A stretch of 9,560 bases of DNA from an uncultured Ruminococcus sp. (GCA_902783705.1 CACZSA010000181.1:1-9560), one strand, 5' to 3'. Positions 1 to 6,833 are shown, counted from the stretch's first letter. Notes: a model not told the origin generated them from the letters alone. Numbers and translations: made by a program.

Positions 1-1383
1 ATGCTGACCCACGCCGCCGCATATATCTACAATCCGTTCACCGACGTCTCCCCGTCCGCCTGGTACTATTCGGACGTGATGAACGCGGTGCAGTCCGGAC
101 TCATCAACGGCAAGACCGACACGACCTTCTGCCCGGACGATTATCTCACCTATGCCGAGGCCGTGAAGCTGGCCTCCTGCCTGAATCAGCTCTGGTGGAA
201 CGGCTCGGTCACGCTCACGACGGGCATACCGTGGTACCGGAACTACGCCGATTACGCCTGGACGGTCGGGATCATCACCGAGGAATACGCATGGAACAAT
301 TGCGCGACGCGCGGACGCTTCCTCGCCATGTTCGCGAACGCGATTCCCGCCGACGCCCTCCCGGCGGTCAACGACGTCCCGGACGGCACGATCCCCGACG
401 TTTCCGTTTACGATCAGGACGGCCCGGCGATCTACGCCCTCTACCGCGCCGGGATCGTGCAGGGCAGCGATGACGCGCACAGCTGCTATCCCTACGATTT
501 CATCCGCCGGAGCGAAGCCGCGGCGATTCTCACCCGGATGATGGATTCCTCCGCGCGTCTCTCCTTCACGACGGCGTGGAACAGCTACAACGACAACAGC
601 AATCCGAACCTCGGATATTCCGCGCCCGCGCAGGAGCCGCAGAATCCGAAGTACTGGATCACCGTGGACTTCTTCGACCGGAATGACCTGACGGTCTACA
701 CGGAGGCGACGACACTCGGCATGATCCTCTACAACAACGGGATCGTGCTGGAGGACGATGAGGTCGCCTCGGTGGATCTCTGGAACGACTGGCTGGCTGC
801 CGATCAGACGATCACCGTGGACCGCTGGCGCACCGCGACCGAGAGCATCCGGCAGATCGTGCCGCACACCGACGAGGAGATCGGCATCGACACCATTCCG
901 CGCGGCGAGGTCAACGTGCTTGCGGCGGGCGTGGACGGCGAGAGCATCATGCACTACACCGTCTTTTACAAGAACGGCGTGGAGGTTGACCGGAGACTCG
1001 ACTGGGAAGAGGTGCTCACCGCGATGGTCCCGGGCGTGTGCGAGGTCGGCGTCGGCGGAACCTTCGTCGGCGGGGACGGCGTGACCTACTCCTACTCGTG
1101 GAAGAAGATCTGCACGGCGACCTATTACAATCTGGTCGGCCCGACCTACTCCGGCAATTATACCACCAGACAGACCGTCGCGACGAACCTCGACTACATA
1201 CCGATCGGAACCCGGATGTACATCAAGAACGACCGCTATGACTTCGGCTACCGGGTATCGGAGGACACGGGCCATCTCGATCCGTGGCAGGTGGATATCT
1301 GGATGCTCGACGACGATCCGAACGCCCCGCTCATGAGCATCGAGGGCCGCGTCACCGACATGGAGGTCTATTTCCTCGACTGA
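1..1383 (+). CDS. SLH - DUF348 - G5 - 3D domain cell-surface protein (5' end probably cut off)
   Basis: Probably a surface-attached, cell-wall-active protein. Residues 13-187 hold three S-layer homology repeats: FTDVSPSAWYY opens the first, and the TRAE-type motifs are LTYAEA (49-54), ATRGR (102-106) and IRRSEA (168-173). SLH repeats usually bind pyruvylated wall polysaccharide. After a Pro/Asn/Ser-rich linker (about 190-215) come a ubiquitin-like DUF348 domain (about 218-275), a G5 domain (about 282-355) and a 3D domain (about 371-459) containing IPIGTRMYI, EDTG (D422) and VDIW (D432). DUF348-G5-3D is the arrangement of YabE/RpfB-like wall hydrolases, so a peptidoglycan-cleaving role is likely but not proven. 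The first of the three canonical Asp aligns with N396; an Asp lies two residues later (D398). The ATG at position 1 has no signal peptide after it and no upstream sequence to judge, so the true start, with a signal peptide, probably lies before the window. A terminator hairpin follows the TGA. Confidence 0.85.
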   Translation: MLTHAAAYIYNPFTDVSPSAWYYSDVMNAVQSGLINGKTDTTFCPDDYLTYAEAVKLASCLNQLWWNGSVTLTTGIPWYRNYADYAWTVGIITEEYAWNNCATRGRFLAMFANAIPADALPAVNDVPDGTIPDVSVYDQDGPAIYALYRAGIVQGSDDAHSCYPYDFIRRSEAAAILTRMMDSSARLSFTTAWNSYNDNSNPNLGYSAPAQEPQNPKYWITVDFFDRNDLTVYTEATTLGMILYNNGIVLEDDEVASVDLWNDWLAADQTITVDRWRTATESIRQIVPHTDEEIGIDTIPRGEVNVLAAGVDGESIMHYTVFYKNGVEVDRRLDWEEVLTAMVPGVCEVGVGGTFVGGDGVTYSYSWKKICTATYYNLVGPTYSGNYTTRQTVATNLDYIPIGTRMYIKNDRYDFGYRVSEDTGHLDPWQVDIWMLDDDPNAPLMSIEGRVTDMEVYFLD

Positions 1384-1393
1384 CAGACAGCAG

Positions 1394-1424
1394 AAAAGGG
1401 TCATGAGCAGCATGGCCCTTTCTT
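1394..1424 (+). terminator. Rho-independent terminator after the SLH/3D gene
   Basis: An 11-bp stem (1395-1405 with 1411-1421, one G-T wobble) closes a 5-nt AGCAG loop. The 3' arm runs into TTTCTT, and AAAA precedes the 5' arm. It starts 11 bp after the stop codon. The T tract is interrupted, so some read-through into the GNAT gene is plausible. Confidence 0.7.
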
Positions 1425-1444
1425 GACGGATTTTGACAACAGAT

Positions 1445-1450
1445 GGGAGG
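1445..1450 (+). promoter_or_regulatory. Ribosome binding site of the GNAT gene
   Basis: GGGAGG lies 8 nt before the ATG at 1459. It decides the start against an in-frame TTG at 1423, which sits on the terminator tail and has no such site. Confidence 0.8.
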
Positions 1451-1458
1451 CAATTACG

Positions 1459-1896
1459 ATGGAATTTGCAATCAGATCAATGGAGGCGCGGGACCGGGCG
1501 GCGGTTTTGGAGATGATGCGGGTGTTCTACGCGTCCCCGGCGGTGCTGTCCGACGGATCCGAGGAGATCTTCGAGGCGGATATCGACGCATGCGTCAGCG
1601 GCTCGCCCTATCTCGAGGGATATGTGTTCGAGAACGCGGAAGAGCTCCTCGGCTATGCCATGCTCGCGAAGAGCTTTTCGACGGAGTTCGGCAGGCCCTG
1701 CCTCTGGATCGAGGATCTCTATATCCGGGACGCGTACCGGGGCGAGGGGATCGGCAGCCGCTTTCTCCGTCATGCCGCCGAGAGGCATCCCGGGTATGTC
1801 GAGCGTCTCGAGGTCGAGGCGGAGAACGAAGGCGCGATCCGGGTCTACCGCAGAAACGGCTTCGAAGTCCTGCCGTACATGGAGATGAAGAAATAA
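1459..1896 (+). CDS. GNAT-family N-acetyltransferase
   Basis: Predicted 145-aa cytoplasmic enzyme that moves an acetyl group from acetyl-CoA to an amine. The acetyl-CoA pyrophosphate loop (motif A) is plain: IEDLYIRDAYRGEGIG at 84-99, with the R/Q-x-x-G-x-G core in RGEGIG (94-99). Motif B follows as NEGAIRVYRRNGF (123-135), with the usual Tyr at 130. The length fits a single-domain GNAT. The substrate is unknown: an amino acid, polyamine, antibiotic or protein N-terminus are all possible. The start is set by a GGGAGG site 8 nt upstream. No good promoter is visible between it and the SLH gene, so expression may depend on read-through of the terminator at 1394-1424 or on a promoter inside that gene. 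It ends 7 bp from the end of the convergent oxidoreductase gene. Confidence 0.9.
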   Translation: MEFAIRSMEARDRAAVLEMMRVFYASPAVLSDGSEEIFEADIDACVSGSPYLEGYVFENAEELLGYAMLAKSFSTEFGRPCLWIEDLYIRDAYRGEGIGSRFLRHAAERHPGYVERLEVEAENEGAIRVYRRNGFEVLPYMEMKK

Positions 1897-1903
1897 TCCG
1901 CCG

Positions 1904-2893
1904 TTATTCCGCGGTCGTCACGCGCCATCCGGTCTCAAAGGATTCGATCGCGGCATGGGCCAGCTTCAAGGCGCGCAGTCCCTTTTCGGCGGGCACGGGC
2001 GGCTCCCGTCCCTCCCGGAGCGCGGGGATCAGGGCGTCGAGATGGCGGTCCAGATTGCGGTTGAAGCTCCGCTCGTCGTCGCGGAAGAACGCGGGATTCC
2101 AGACCTCCGCGCGGCGCGAATCGACGGACTGGAAGCGATAGCCGCAGACGGAGTCCTCCATGAGGATGCGGCCCCGCGTCCCGTTGATCTCGACGACGTG
2201 GGAGAATTCATAGTTCTCCGACGAGTCGAAGGTGCCGAGGAAGGAGCCGACGCCTCCGCCGGCGAAACGGAGCGAGAGGGAGAACGTCGAATAGCTCCCC
2301 TTCCCCGTCATGTCGGTCATTTCCGCCTGCACCGACGCGATCGGTCCGCAGAGGGATTCGAGCAGATCGAGCCCGTGGCACTGGGCCTCGATCAGGTTCA
2401 GGTAGGGGTGATTCAGCGGGCCGGAGCCGTGACCGAACCGCCACAGGGCAAACACCACGTCCCCGAGCCTTCCTTTTTCGATGTCCTCCCGCGCCATCTG
2501 AGCCGGGATGCTGTACCGATGGTTGAAGTCGATCGCGAAAAAGAGGTTCTTTTTTTTCGCCTCCGCGATCATGGCCTCTGCCTCGTCGAGCTTGTATGCG
2601 AGCGGCTTTTCGACAAGAAGCGGCACGCCCGCGCGGATCACCTCCATCGTCGGCGCAAAGGTCCCCTGCCCCGGCATGCAGACCGAGACGAAATCCGGAC
2701 GGTCCTTTTCGAGCATCTCGGCGATATCGAGATAATACGGAACGCCGAATTCCTCCGCGCGGCGTCTCGTGCGCTCCTCGGTCCGCCCGGTGACGGACGT
2801 GAGCACGGTGTCCCGGCGGGAGGAGAAAGCCCGTGCATGCTGATAGCCCCATCCGCCCGCGCCGATCACGGCAACTCTCAACGGCTTGTTCAT
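1904..2893 (-). CDS. Gfo/Idh/MocA-family NAD(P)-dependent oxidoreductase
   Basis: 329-aa cytoplasmic dehydrogenase, probably acting on a sugar, sugar acid or inositol-like compound. The N-terminal Rossmann fold has the dinucleotide motif GAGGWG (11-16). The family EKP motif is E95-K96-P97; the Lys is the usual catalytic or proton-relay residue. FNHRY (123-127) and CHGLDLL (172-178, with H173 and D176) match conserved positions around the substrate pocket at the start of the C-terminal alpha/beta domain. Length is normal for the family. It has an AGGAGG site 8 nt before the ATG. It lies 79 bp downstream of the SGNH hydrolase gene on the same strand with no promoter seen between, so the two are probably co-transcribed. 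The substrate cannot be assigned from sequence. Confidence 0.93.
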   Translation of the reverse strand: MNKPLRVAVIGAGGWGYQHARAFSSRRDTVLTSVTGRTEERTRRRAEEFGVPYYLDIAEMLEKDRPDFVSVCMPGQGTFAPTMEVIRAGVPLLVEKPLAYKLDEAEAMIAEAKKKNLFFAIDFNHRYSIPAQMAREDIEKGRLGDVVFALWRFGHGSGPLNHPYLNLIEAQCHGLDLLESLCGPIASVQAEMTDMTGKGSYSTFSLSLRFAGGGVGSFLGTFDSSENYEFSHVVEINGTRGRILMEDSVCGYRFQSVDSRRAEVWNPAFFRDDERSFNRNLDRHLDALIPALREGREPPVPAEKGLRALKLAHAAIESFETGWRVTTAE

Positions 2894-2925
2894 GATTCCA
2901 TCCTCCTGTTTGATGATCTCCGCAA

Positions 2926-2964
2926 AGCAGAGGGAACAATGCGATCCGCACGGCTCCCTCTGCT
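2926..2964 (-). other. Intercistronic stem-loop between SGNH and oxidoreductase genes
   Basis: A perfect 10-bp inverted repeat (2926-2935 with 2955-2964, core GCAGAGGGA/TCCCTCTGC) encloses a further 4-bp TGCG/CGCA stem (2940-2943 with 2947-2950). It begins 8 nt after the SGNH stop codon. In the sense (minus) direction the tail is only TTTGCGG, so it is a poor terminator and could instead stabilise the upstream mRNA or attenuate transcription. On the plus strand it is followed, 5 nt on, by six T, so it might stop antisense transcripts. Confidence 0.55.
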
Positions 2965-2972
2965 GTCATTTT

Positions 2973-3593
2973 TTATTTCATCTGTCCGAAGAGTAAATCG
3001 AAGGTGTCGGCATAATATCCGGCGATGAGACGCGCGCCGGCTTCGTTGGGATGCACGCCGTCCGGGGACCAGGCCGTCGGGGCTTCTCCGATGCAATGGG
3101 AGGCAAAGAGGCCGTCCATCGGGATGAAGGCGTCCGCAAACTCGCGCGCCAGCTTCCGGGTCACCTGGATCTTCGGGTCGAGGTCGACGCGGAAGTACTC
3201 CTTGTCCGGCACGGGAAGGAGATACTGCTCGATAATAAGGATCTTCGCCTTCGTCTTCGCGCGGGTCTCGGAAAGGATGTACCGATAGCACTCCTCGAAA
3301 TAGTCGTGGGGCATCCAGTTTCTGTCCCCCGCGCGGTGCCACGTATCATTGATGCCGATCATGATGGAGACGAGGTCGGGTTCGAGATCGATGCAGTCCG
3401 TCTGCCAGCGGTCACGCAGATTTTCCGCCCGATGCCCGCCGATGCCGAGATTGATGAACTCGAATTCCGTGCCGGGATGGCGGTTCTTGATCAGCTCCGC
3501 GGCGTATTTCGGATAGCCCCAGCCGAGGTCGTGATAATCCTCGCGCGCTCTTCCGGCGTCGGTGATGCTGTCGCCCTGAAACAGGATTTTCAT
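2973..3593 (-). CDS. SGNH/GDSL-family hydrolase (esterase or acetylesterase type)
   Basis: 206-aa single-domain esterase of the SGNH fold. The four blocks are visible: block I GDSITD with nucleophile S9, block II Gly at 50-53 (NLGIGGHRAENL), block III GINDTW with N82, and block V DGVHPNEAG with D178 and H181 completing the Ser-Asp-His triad. No signal peptide is present, so it should act in the cytoplasm. Small enzymes of this kind remove acetyl groups from sugars or hydrolyse short-chain esters; acetyl-sugar deacetylation is favoured by the neighbours but is an inference. The start at 3593 is chosen because GGGAGG lies 7 nt upstream; an in-frame extension to 3704 would run through the promoter and the terminator of the preceding gene. 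It is the first gene of a likely two-gene unit with the oxidoreductase. Confidence 0.92.
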   Translation of the reverse strand: MKILFQGDSITDAGRAREDYHDLGWGYPKYAAELIKNRHPGTEFEFINLGIGGHRAENLRDRWQTDCIDLEPDLVSIMIGINDTWHRAGDRNWMPHDYFEECYRYILSETRAKTKAKILIIEQYLLPVPDKEYFRVDLDPKIQVTRKLAREFADAFIPMDGLFASHCIGEAPTAWSPDGVHPNEAGARLIAGYYADTFDLLFGQMK

Positions 3594-3600
3594 AATGATT

Positions 3601-3606
3601 CCTCCC
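3601..3606 (-). promoter_or_regulatory. Ribosome binding site of the SGNH hydrolase gene
   Basis: GGGAGG on the minus strand, 7 nt before the ATG at 3593. It fixes this start over longer in-frame options. Confidence 0.8.
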
Positions 3607-3629
3607 GAAAGAAATTGTGGTATGCGTTG

Positions 3630-3658
3630 ATTATAGCATATCCGGGAACGTTTTGCAA
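3630..3658 (-). promoter_or_regulatory. Sigma-A promoter for the SGNH hydrolase/oxidoreductase unit
   Basis: On the minus strand a -35 TTGCAA (3653-3658) and a perfect -10 TATAAT (3630-3635) are separated by exactly 17 bp. Transcription would begin about 30 nt before the ATG at 3593. It lies just downstream of the terminator of the CBM9-like gene, so the unit is independently transcribed. An interrupted repeat CCGGGA/TCCCGG (3642-3647 and 3662-3667) straddles the -35 and could be an operator. Confidence 0.8.
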
Positions 3659-3669
3659 GCGTCCCGGGC

Positions 3670-3701
3670 AAAAAGAGAAGGGATCCGGGGATCCCCTCTC
3701 T
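3670..3701 (-). terminator. Rho-independent terminator of the CBM9-like protein gene
   Basis: Read on the minus strand, a 12-nt arm GAGAGGGGATCC (3700-3689) pairs with GGATCCCTTCTC (3686-3675) with one mismatch, outside a very tight 2-nt apex that would open into a normal loop. Five T follow directly (3674-3670). It starts 16 bp after the stop codon at 3717. Confidence 0.88.
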
Positions 3702-3716
3702 CATAGCCGGGTTATC

Positions 3717-6614
3717 TTATTTTCTCTTCGCGATCCACGCGGAGCCGAGAAGCGTCACGAGGACGATCAGGCCGCCGCCGAGGAACGATCCGCAGCCGGA
3801 TTTCGCTTCCGGTGCCGGAGCGGGCGGCGTGGGTTCCGTCGTGGGAGGTTCCGGTTCGGGCTCTTCCGCAGCAGGCTCCTCTGCCGCAGGTTCCTCAGCC
3901 GGCTCTTCGGCGGGCGTCGGCTCTTCGGCAGGTTCAGCCGGTTCGTCGGGTGCGGGCTCTTCGGCAGGCGCCGCTGTCCGGATGATCGTGAACGGGAGAT
4001 CGAACGTGGTGTCGACCATTTCGCCGTTCGCGTCGAGAGCGTAGAACTTCAGAAGGTGGTCGCCTTCCGCGAGTCCGTCGACGTCGACCGCGATTTCAAA
4101 GCCCTCTGCCTCCTCGCTGATCGCAGCCTTGACGTCAGGACGGTCCACGATGTAGTCCGCGGACTTCACCGCGTCGCCGCCGTCGATCGTGTAGGCGAAG
4201 CCGGTGATCGGGGTGCTGAGGTAGGACCAGCCGCGCACGGTGAGCTGGAAGATATCATCTTCGATCGGGTTGTCGGCGAGCCAGACGTTCGCGCTGCCGT
4301 TGACTATCATTTCTCCGTCGATGAAGATGTTGTCCCAGGACTTGTTCAGAAGCTCGGTCGCCGCCGGAGCAGTCCCGGACGCGGAGCCTTCGCCGACGAG
4401 CTTCGCGATGGGCGCATTCTCCCAGTCGTTGACGCCCTTGTACTGCGCCTGATAGTTGTAGGTGCCCCAGAGGACGTGCTGGTCGTCGTCGCTGTCCCAG
4501 CCTTCCTCGCAGATGTTGACGGCGCACCAGGTGACGCGGATCTTCCCGTTCGCGAGCATGTCGCGGGAGAAGTCATCCATGCCGTTCATGTTGATCTTCG
4601 CTTCCATGATGTAGCTGTCGGCGGTCGTTTTGGTCACCGCTTCGGCATAGCCCTCTTCCATGAGGTTGATGGAATCGTTCTGGTCGGAGTCCATGAAGAA
4701 GTAGCCGATGATCGGCTCGCCCTTCTTGTTCGCCGCAAGAAGCTGCAGGCCGTACTGCGCCGCGTAATCGGGATCGTAGAACCACATGAGTGCGCAGTCG
4801 GAGGAGTACGGACGGTGATAGTTGTCCGAAGCGAAGTTCAGGGTCGAGTCCTTGCGGGTGAGCAGGATGTAGAGGTTGTCGCCGTCGACCGTGAAGGCGA
4901 GGTCGGTCGAGAAGTCGTCGTCGGTGTGGCCGAGCTTGGACCAGCCGTCCGTGCCGACGATGCCCGCGCCGTTTTCGGTCCATGTGGAGGTGTCCGAGAT
5001 GTTGAGGGTCATGCGGGTCGCGCCGTCCCATTCGCCGTCGCCGATCACGCCGTCGACCGTCACGGCCTTCTGCGGGATCTCAATGGTGTCATAGGGCTGC
5101 GCGGGGCCGGACTGTGCGGGAGCCGTCGCCTCGCCGGAGCCGCCGACCAGGGTGACGACCGCGCCGTCGGTATAGCTGCCCGCCCAGATGCCGCCGCCGA
5201 ATTCCGCGATGTGGCTTGCGCCGTTGCTGTAATCGGTGGTGGTGTGGACGTTCGCGGCGTAGTTCAGGATGAACTGGCTGCCCTCGGTGTAGGTGAGCAT
5301 GTCGGTACGGTCGAGGAAGGACCACGGAATCCCGAATTCATAGTAGAGGTAATTCGTCTCCGCGTCACGGCGCACGCCGAAGGAGTACGGGCACTCGTCG
5401 AACCAGAAGTTGTCGGCGCTCGAGTCCTTGATGTCCGCGGGGCTCGAGACCTTCCAGACCGGAATGTCCTCGTCTGCGAGCGCGATGCCGATCTCAAACC
5501 GCTGATCGTCCGTCCAGGAGCCGTCCGCGGTGCCGAGGAGCGCGACGTAGCCGGCAGGGCCGATGCCCATGTCGATCGCCTGAACGTCGAAGATGGGTTC
5601 AAATTCGGGCGTCAGGACCTCGAGGAACATATAGAATTTGTCGTCGTCCCACGCGGTGTACGCGGCGCCCTTGATGCTCTTCTCCGCGTCATAGTCGGTG
5701 CGGAAGCCGTCGGTGGCGTAGAAGTCGGAGAGCTTCGCATAGGTGTCGTCGAGATAGCCGTCCATCGTCATGGCGACGGGCGTCTTCGGGATCTGGAGGC
5801 TGCCGTCCGCGCCTTTCGCAACGGTCGCGCGCTCGCCTGCCGGAGCTGCGGCAGCGGAGGAGCCGGAGCCGGCGGGCGCCGCCGTGAGGGTGACCACGCC
5901 GCCCATGTCGTAGATGTCGTTCATCAGACCCTGACCGTACTGCACGGTGTTGTACGCCGTATCGTTCTGCCAGGTGATGATGTAGTTGAAGAACCACTTG
6001 TGGCCCTCGGTGAAGGAGACCTTGCCCGTGCGGTCGATCTGATCCCACGGCATTTTCACTTCATAATAGGTGTACTTGCCGTCGTTCACCACTTCGAAAT
6101 CGAAGGGGCAGGTATCATAGACCGCATAACTCGCGGAGTTGTCGCGGTACTTTTCCACAACAGATCCGGTGTATTTCCATTCCTTGGTGTCCTCGATGGA
6201 ACGGTTGAACGAGCACTGCATGACGTAGAGGTCGTCCTCCGGCAGGTCGTTCACGGGTTCCGTCGCGAGGAGGGCGAGATACATGGAGGAGTAGTTCGAT
6301 CCCGGAGGATCTGCTTCGCCGTTCTGCGGGAAGTAGTCCTCTTCGGCGATCTTGAAGAACGCGTAAAAGTTTTCCGCGTCCCAGGTGCCCCACGCCTCGC
6401 CCTGGGCGTCATGCCCGAGGTCGGCGTTGTCGTACCACTCGTTCTCGTTCGGACTGTAGAAATCGTGGATCTTGACATAGCAGTCGTCCAGCTTGCCGTC
6501 GATCACGGGTGCGGTGTTCGTCCCCGGAAGCTGGATGTCGTCGTAGGCGTACGCGGCGACCGCAAGCAGGGCGGCCATGCAGACGCACAGGACGATCAGG
6601 CTGATTCTTTTCAT
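3717..6614 (-). CDS. Secreted, tail-anchored protein with three CBM9/DOMON-like domains
   Basis: 965-aa surface protein, probably for glycan binding. Residues 1-23 form a signal peptide (KR, then a hydrophobic core, cleavage likely after AYA at 21-23). Domain 1 (about 25-244) and domain 2 (about 271-490) are clear duplicates: both start with a V/M-D-G-x-L-D-D strand, contain a CP-F/Y-x-F segment, a PW-x-x-x-DRT segment and a TEG motif, and end VVTL. Domain 3 (about 508-741) opens TVDGVIGDGEW, the best match to CBM9. Ala/Gly/Ser/Pro linkers separate them. Residues about 760-880 form a beta-rich domain I do not recognise, perhaps Ig-like. A Pro/Glu-rich spacer (881-936), the motif SGCGS (939-943), one membrane segment (944-962) and a terminal KRK complete it. 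No catalytic motif is seen, so binding is more likely than hydrolysis. AGGAGG lies 5 nt before the ATG. A strong promoter and a terminator make it a single-gene unit. Confidence 0.85.
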   Translation of the reverse strand: MKRISLIVLCVCMAALLAVAAYAYDDIQLPGTNTAPVIDGKLDDCYVKIHDFYSPNENEWYDNADLGHDAQGEAWGTWDAENFYAFFKIAEEDYFPQNGEADPPGSNYSSMYLALLATEPVNDLPEDDLYVMQCSFNRSIEDTKEWKYTGSVVEKYRDNSASYAVYDTCPFDFEVVNDGKYTYYEVKMPWDQIDRTGKVSFTEGHKWFFNYIITWQNDTAYNTVQYGQGLMNDIYDMGGVVTLTAAPAGSGSSAAAAPAGERATVAKGADGSLQIPKTPVAMTMDGYLDDTYAKLSDFYATDGFRTDYDAEKSIKGAAYTAWDDDKFYMFLEVLTPEFEPIFDVQAIDMGIGPAGYVALLGTADGSWTDDQRFEIGIALADEDIPVWKVSSPADIKDSSADNFWFDECPYSFGVRRDAETNYLYYEFGIPWSFLDRTDMLTYTEGSQFILNYAANVHTTTDYSNGASHIAEFGGGIWAGSYTDGAVVTLVGGSGEATAPAQSGPAQPYDTIEIPQKAVTVDGVIGDGEWDGATRMTLNISDTSTWTENGAGIVGTDGWSKLGHTDDDFSTDLAFTVDGDNLYILLTRKDSTLNFASDNYHRPYSSDCALMWFYDPDYAAQYGLQLLAANKKGEPIIGYFFMDSDQNDSINLMEEGYAEAVTKTTADSYIMEAKINMNGMDDFSRDMLANGKIRVTWCAVNICEEGWDSDDDQHVLWGTYNYQAQYKGVNDWENAPIAKLVGEGSASGTAPAATELLNKSWDNIFIDGEMIVNGSANVWLADNPIEDDIFQLTVRGWSYLSTPITGFAYTIDGGDAVKSADYIVDRPDVKAAISEEAEGFEIAVDVDGLAEGDHLLKFYALDANGEMVDTTFDLPFTIIRTAAPAEEPAPDEPAEPAEEPTPAEEPAEEPAAEEPAAEEPEPEPPTTEPTPPAPAPEAKSGCGSFLGGGLIVLVTLLGSAWIAKRK
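3810..3974 (-). repeat. Pro/Glu/Ala-rich degenerate repeat coding for a wall-spanning spacer
   Basis: Residues 881-935 of the CBM9-like protein are built from imperfect EEPA and PAEE units. The DNA shows matching direct repeats, such as GGCTCTTCGGC occurring three times on the plus strand. Such stretches usually hold a domain away from the membrane across the cell wall, and repeat number can vary between strains. Confidence 0.75.
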
Positions 6615-6631
6615 GATTTCCTCCTGTCTTT

Positions 6632-6645
6632 CGCATAATCATGCG
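6632..6645 (-). other. Small 5'-UTR hairpin of the CBM9-like gene
   Basis: CGCAT/ATGCG, 5 bp with a 4-nt loop, lies between the predicted transcription start (near 6652) and the ribosome binding site. It would place a short hairpin close to the mRNA 5' end, where such structures can slow decay. The stem is short and the role is a guess. Confidence 0.35.
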
Positions 6646-6658
6646 GATTTTCGTTTTC

Positions 6659-6687
6659 ATTATACACGCCCGGCGGGGATTTGTCAA
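6659..6687 (-). promoter_or_regulatory. Perfect-consensus sigma-A promoter of the CBM9-like gene
   Basis: On the minus strand the -35 is TTGACA (6682-6687) and the -10 is TATAAT (6659-6664), 17 bp apart: 12 of 12 consensus bases at the ideal spacing. The predicted leader is about 40 nt. This suggests a highly transcribed gene, or one that needs a repressor to switch it off. Confidence 0.92.
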
Positions 6688-6696
6688 TAGATTTTT

Positions 6697-6720
6697 CACG
6701 AAGAACAGGCTGTTTTTGTG
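6697..6720 (-). promoter_or_regulatory. Imperfect palindrome upstream of the CBM9-like promoter (possible operator)
   Basis: The plus strand reads CACGAAGAACAG-G-CTGTTTTTGTG. The central AACAG-G-CTGTT is perfect and the outer CAC/GTG also match, with a 1-nt offset between them. It sits 9 bp upstream of the -35. A one-base centre excludes an RNA hairpin there, so a protein-binding site is the better reading, but one copy is weak evidence. Confidence 0.35.
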
Positions 6721-6833
6721 CAGGGTGACGCCCCGCGCATTTGATTATCACAGCAAAATGGTCAAAACGTCGATTTTCAACATCTCCCCCGAAACAGTCT
6801 GCCCCCCGTCGGGCCTGTCTCCCAGGCGCGGCG

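Noticed and set aside
1423..1438. TTGACG and TTGACA as -35 elements of a GNAT promoter
   Set aside because: Both lie within 36 bp of the ATG, and no -10 fits at 16-18 bp before the ribosome binding site.
1892..1908. AATAA/TTATT inverted repeat between the convergent GNAT and oxidoreductase genes as a bidirectional terminator
   Set aside because: Only five A-T pairs, overlapping both stop codons, with no GC stem; too weak to call.
3594..3704. Longer N-terminus of the SGNH hydrolase
   Set aside because: The extension crosses the terminator of the preceding gene and the promoter at 3630-3658; the start at 3593 has a good ribosome binding site and begins right at the first SGNH strand.
3051..6638. 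A 1195-codon open frame on the plus strand, antisense to the SGNH and CBM9-like genes
   Set aside because: It is in exact codon register with the minus-strand genes, so it stays open merely because these avoid TTA, CTA and TCA codons, as expected at high GC. The product is a Val/Arg/Asp/Gly-rich shadow with no domain, and the minus-strand genes have clear motifs, ribosome sites, promoters and a terminator.
6720..6736. GC-rich hairpin (GCGGGG/CCCTGC on the minus strand) as terminator of the CE2-like gene
   Set aside because: It is followed by ACAAAAACAG rather than a T run, and the stem is short with a wobble pair.
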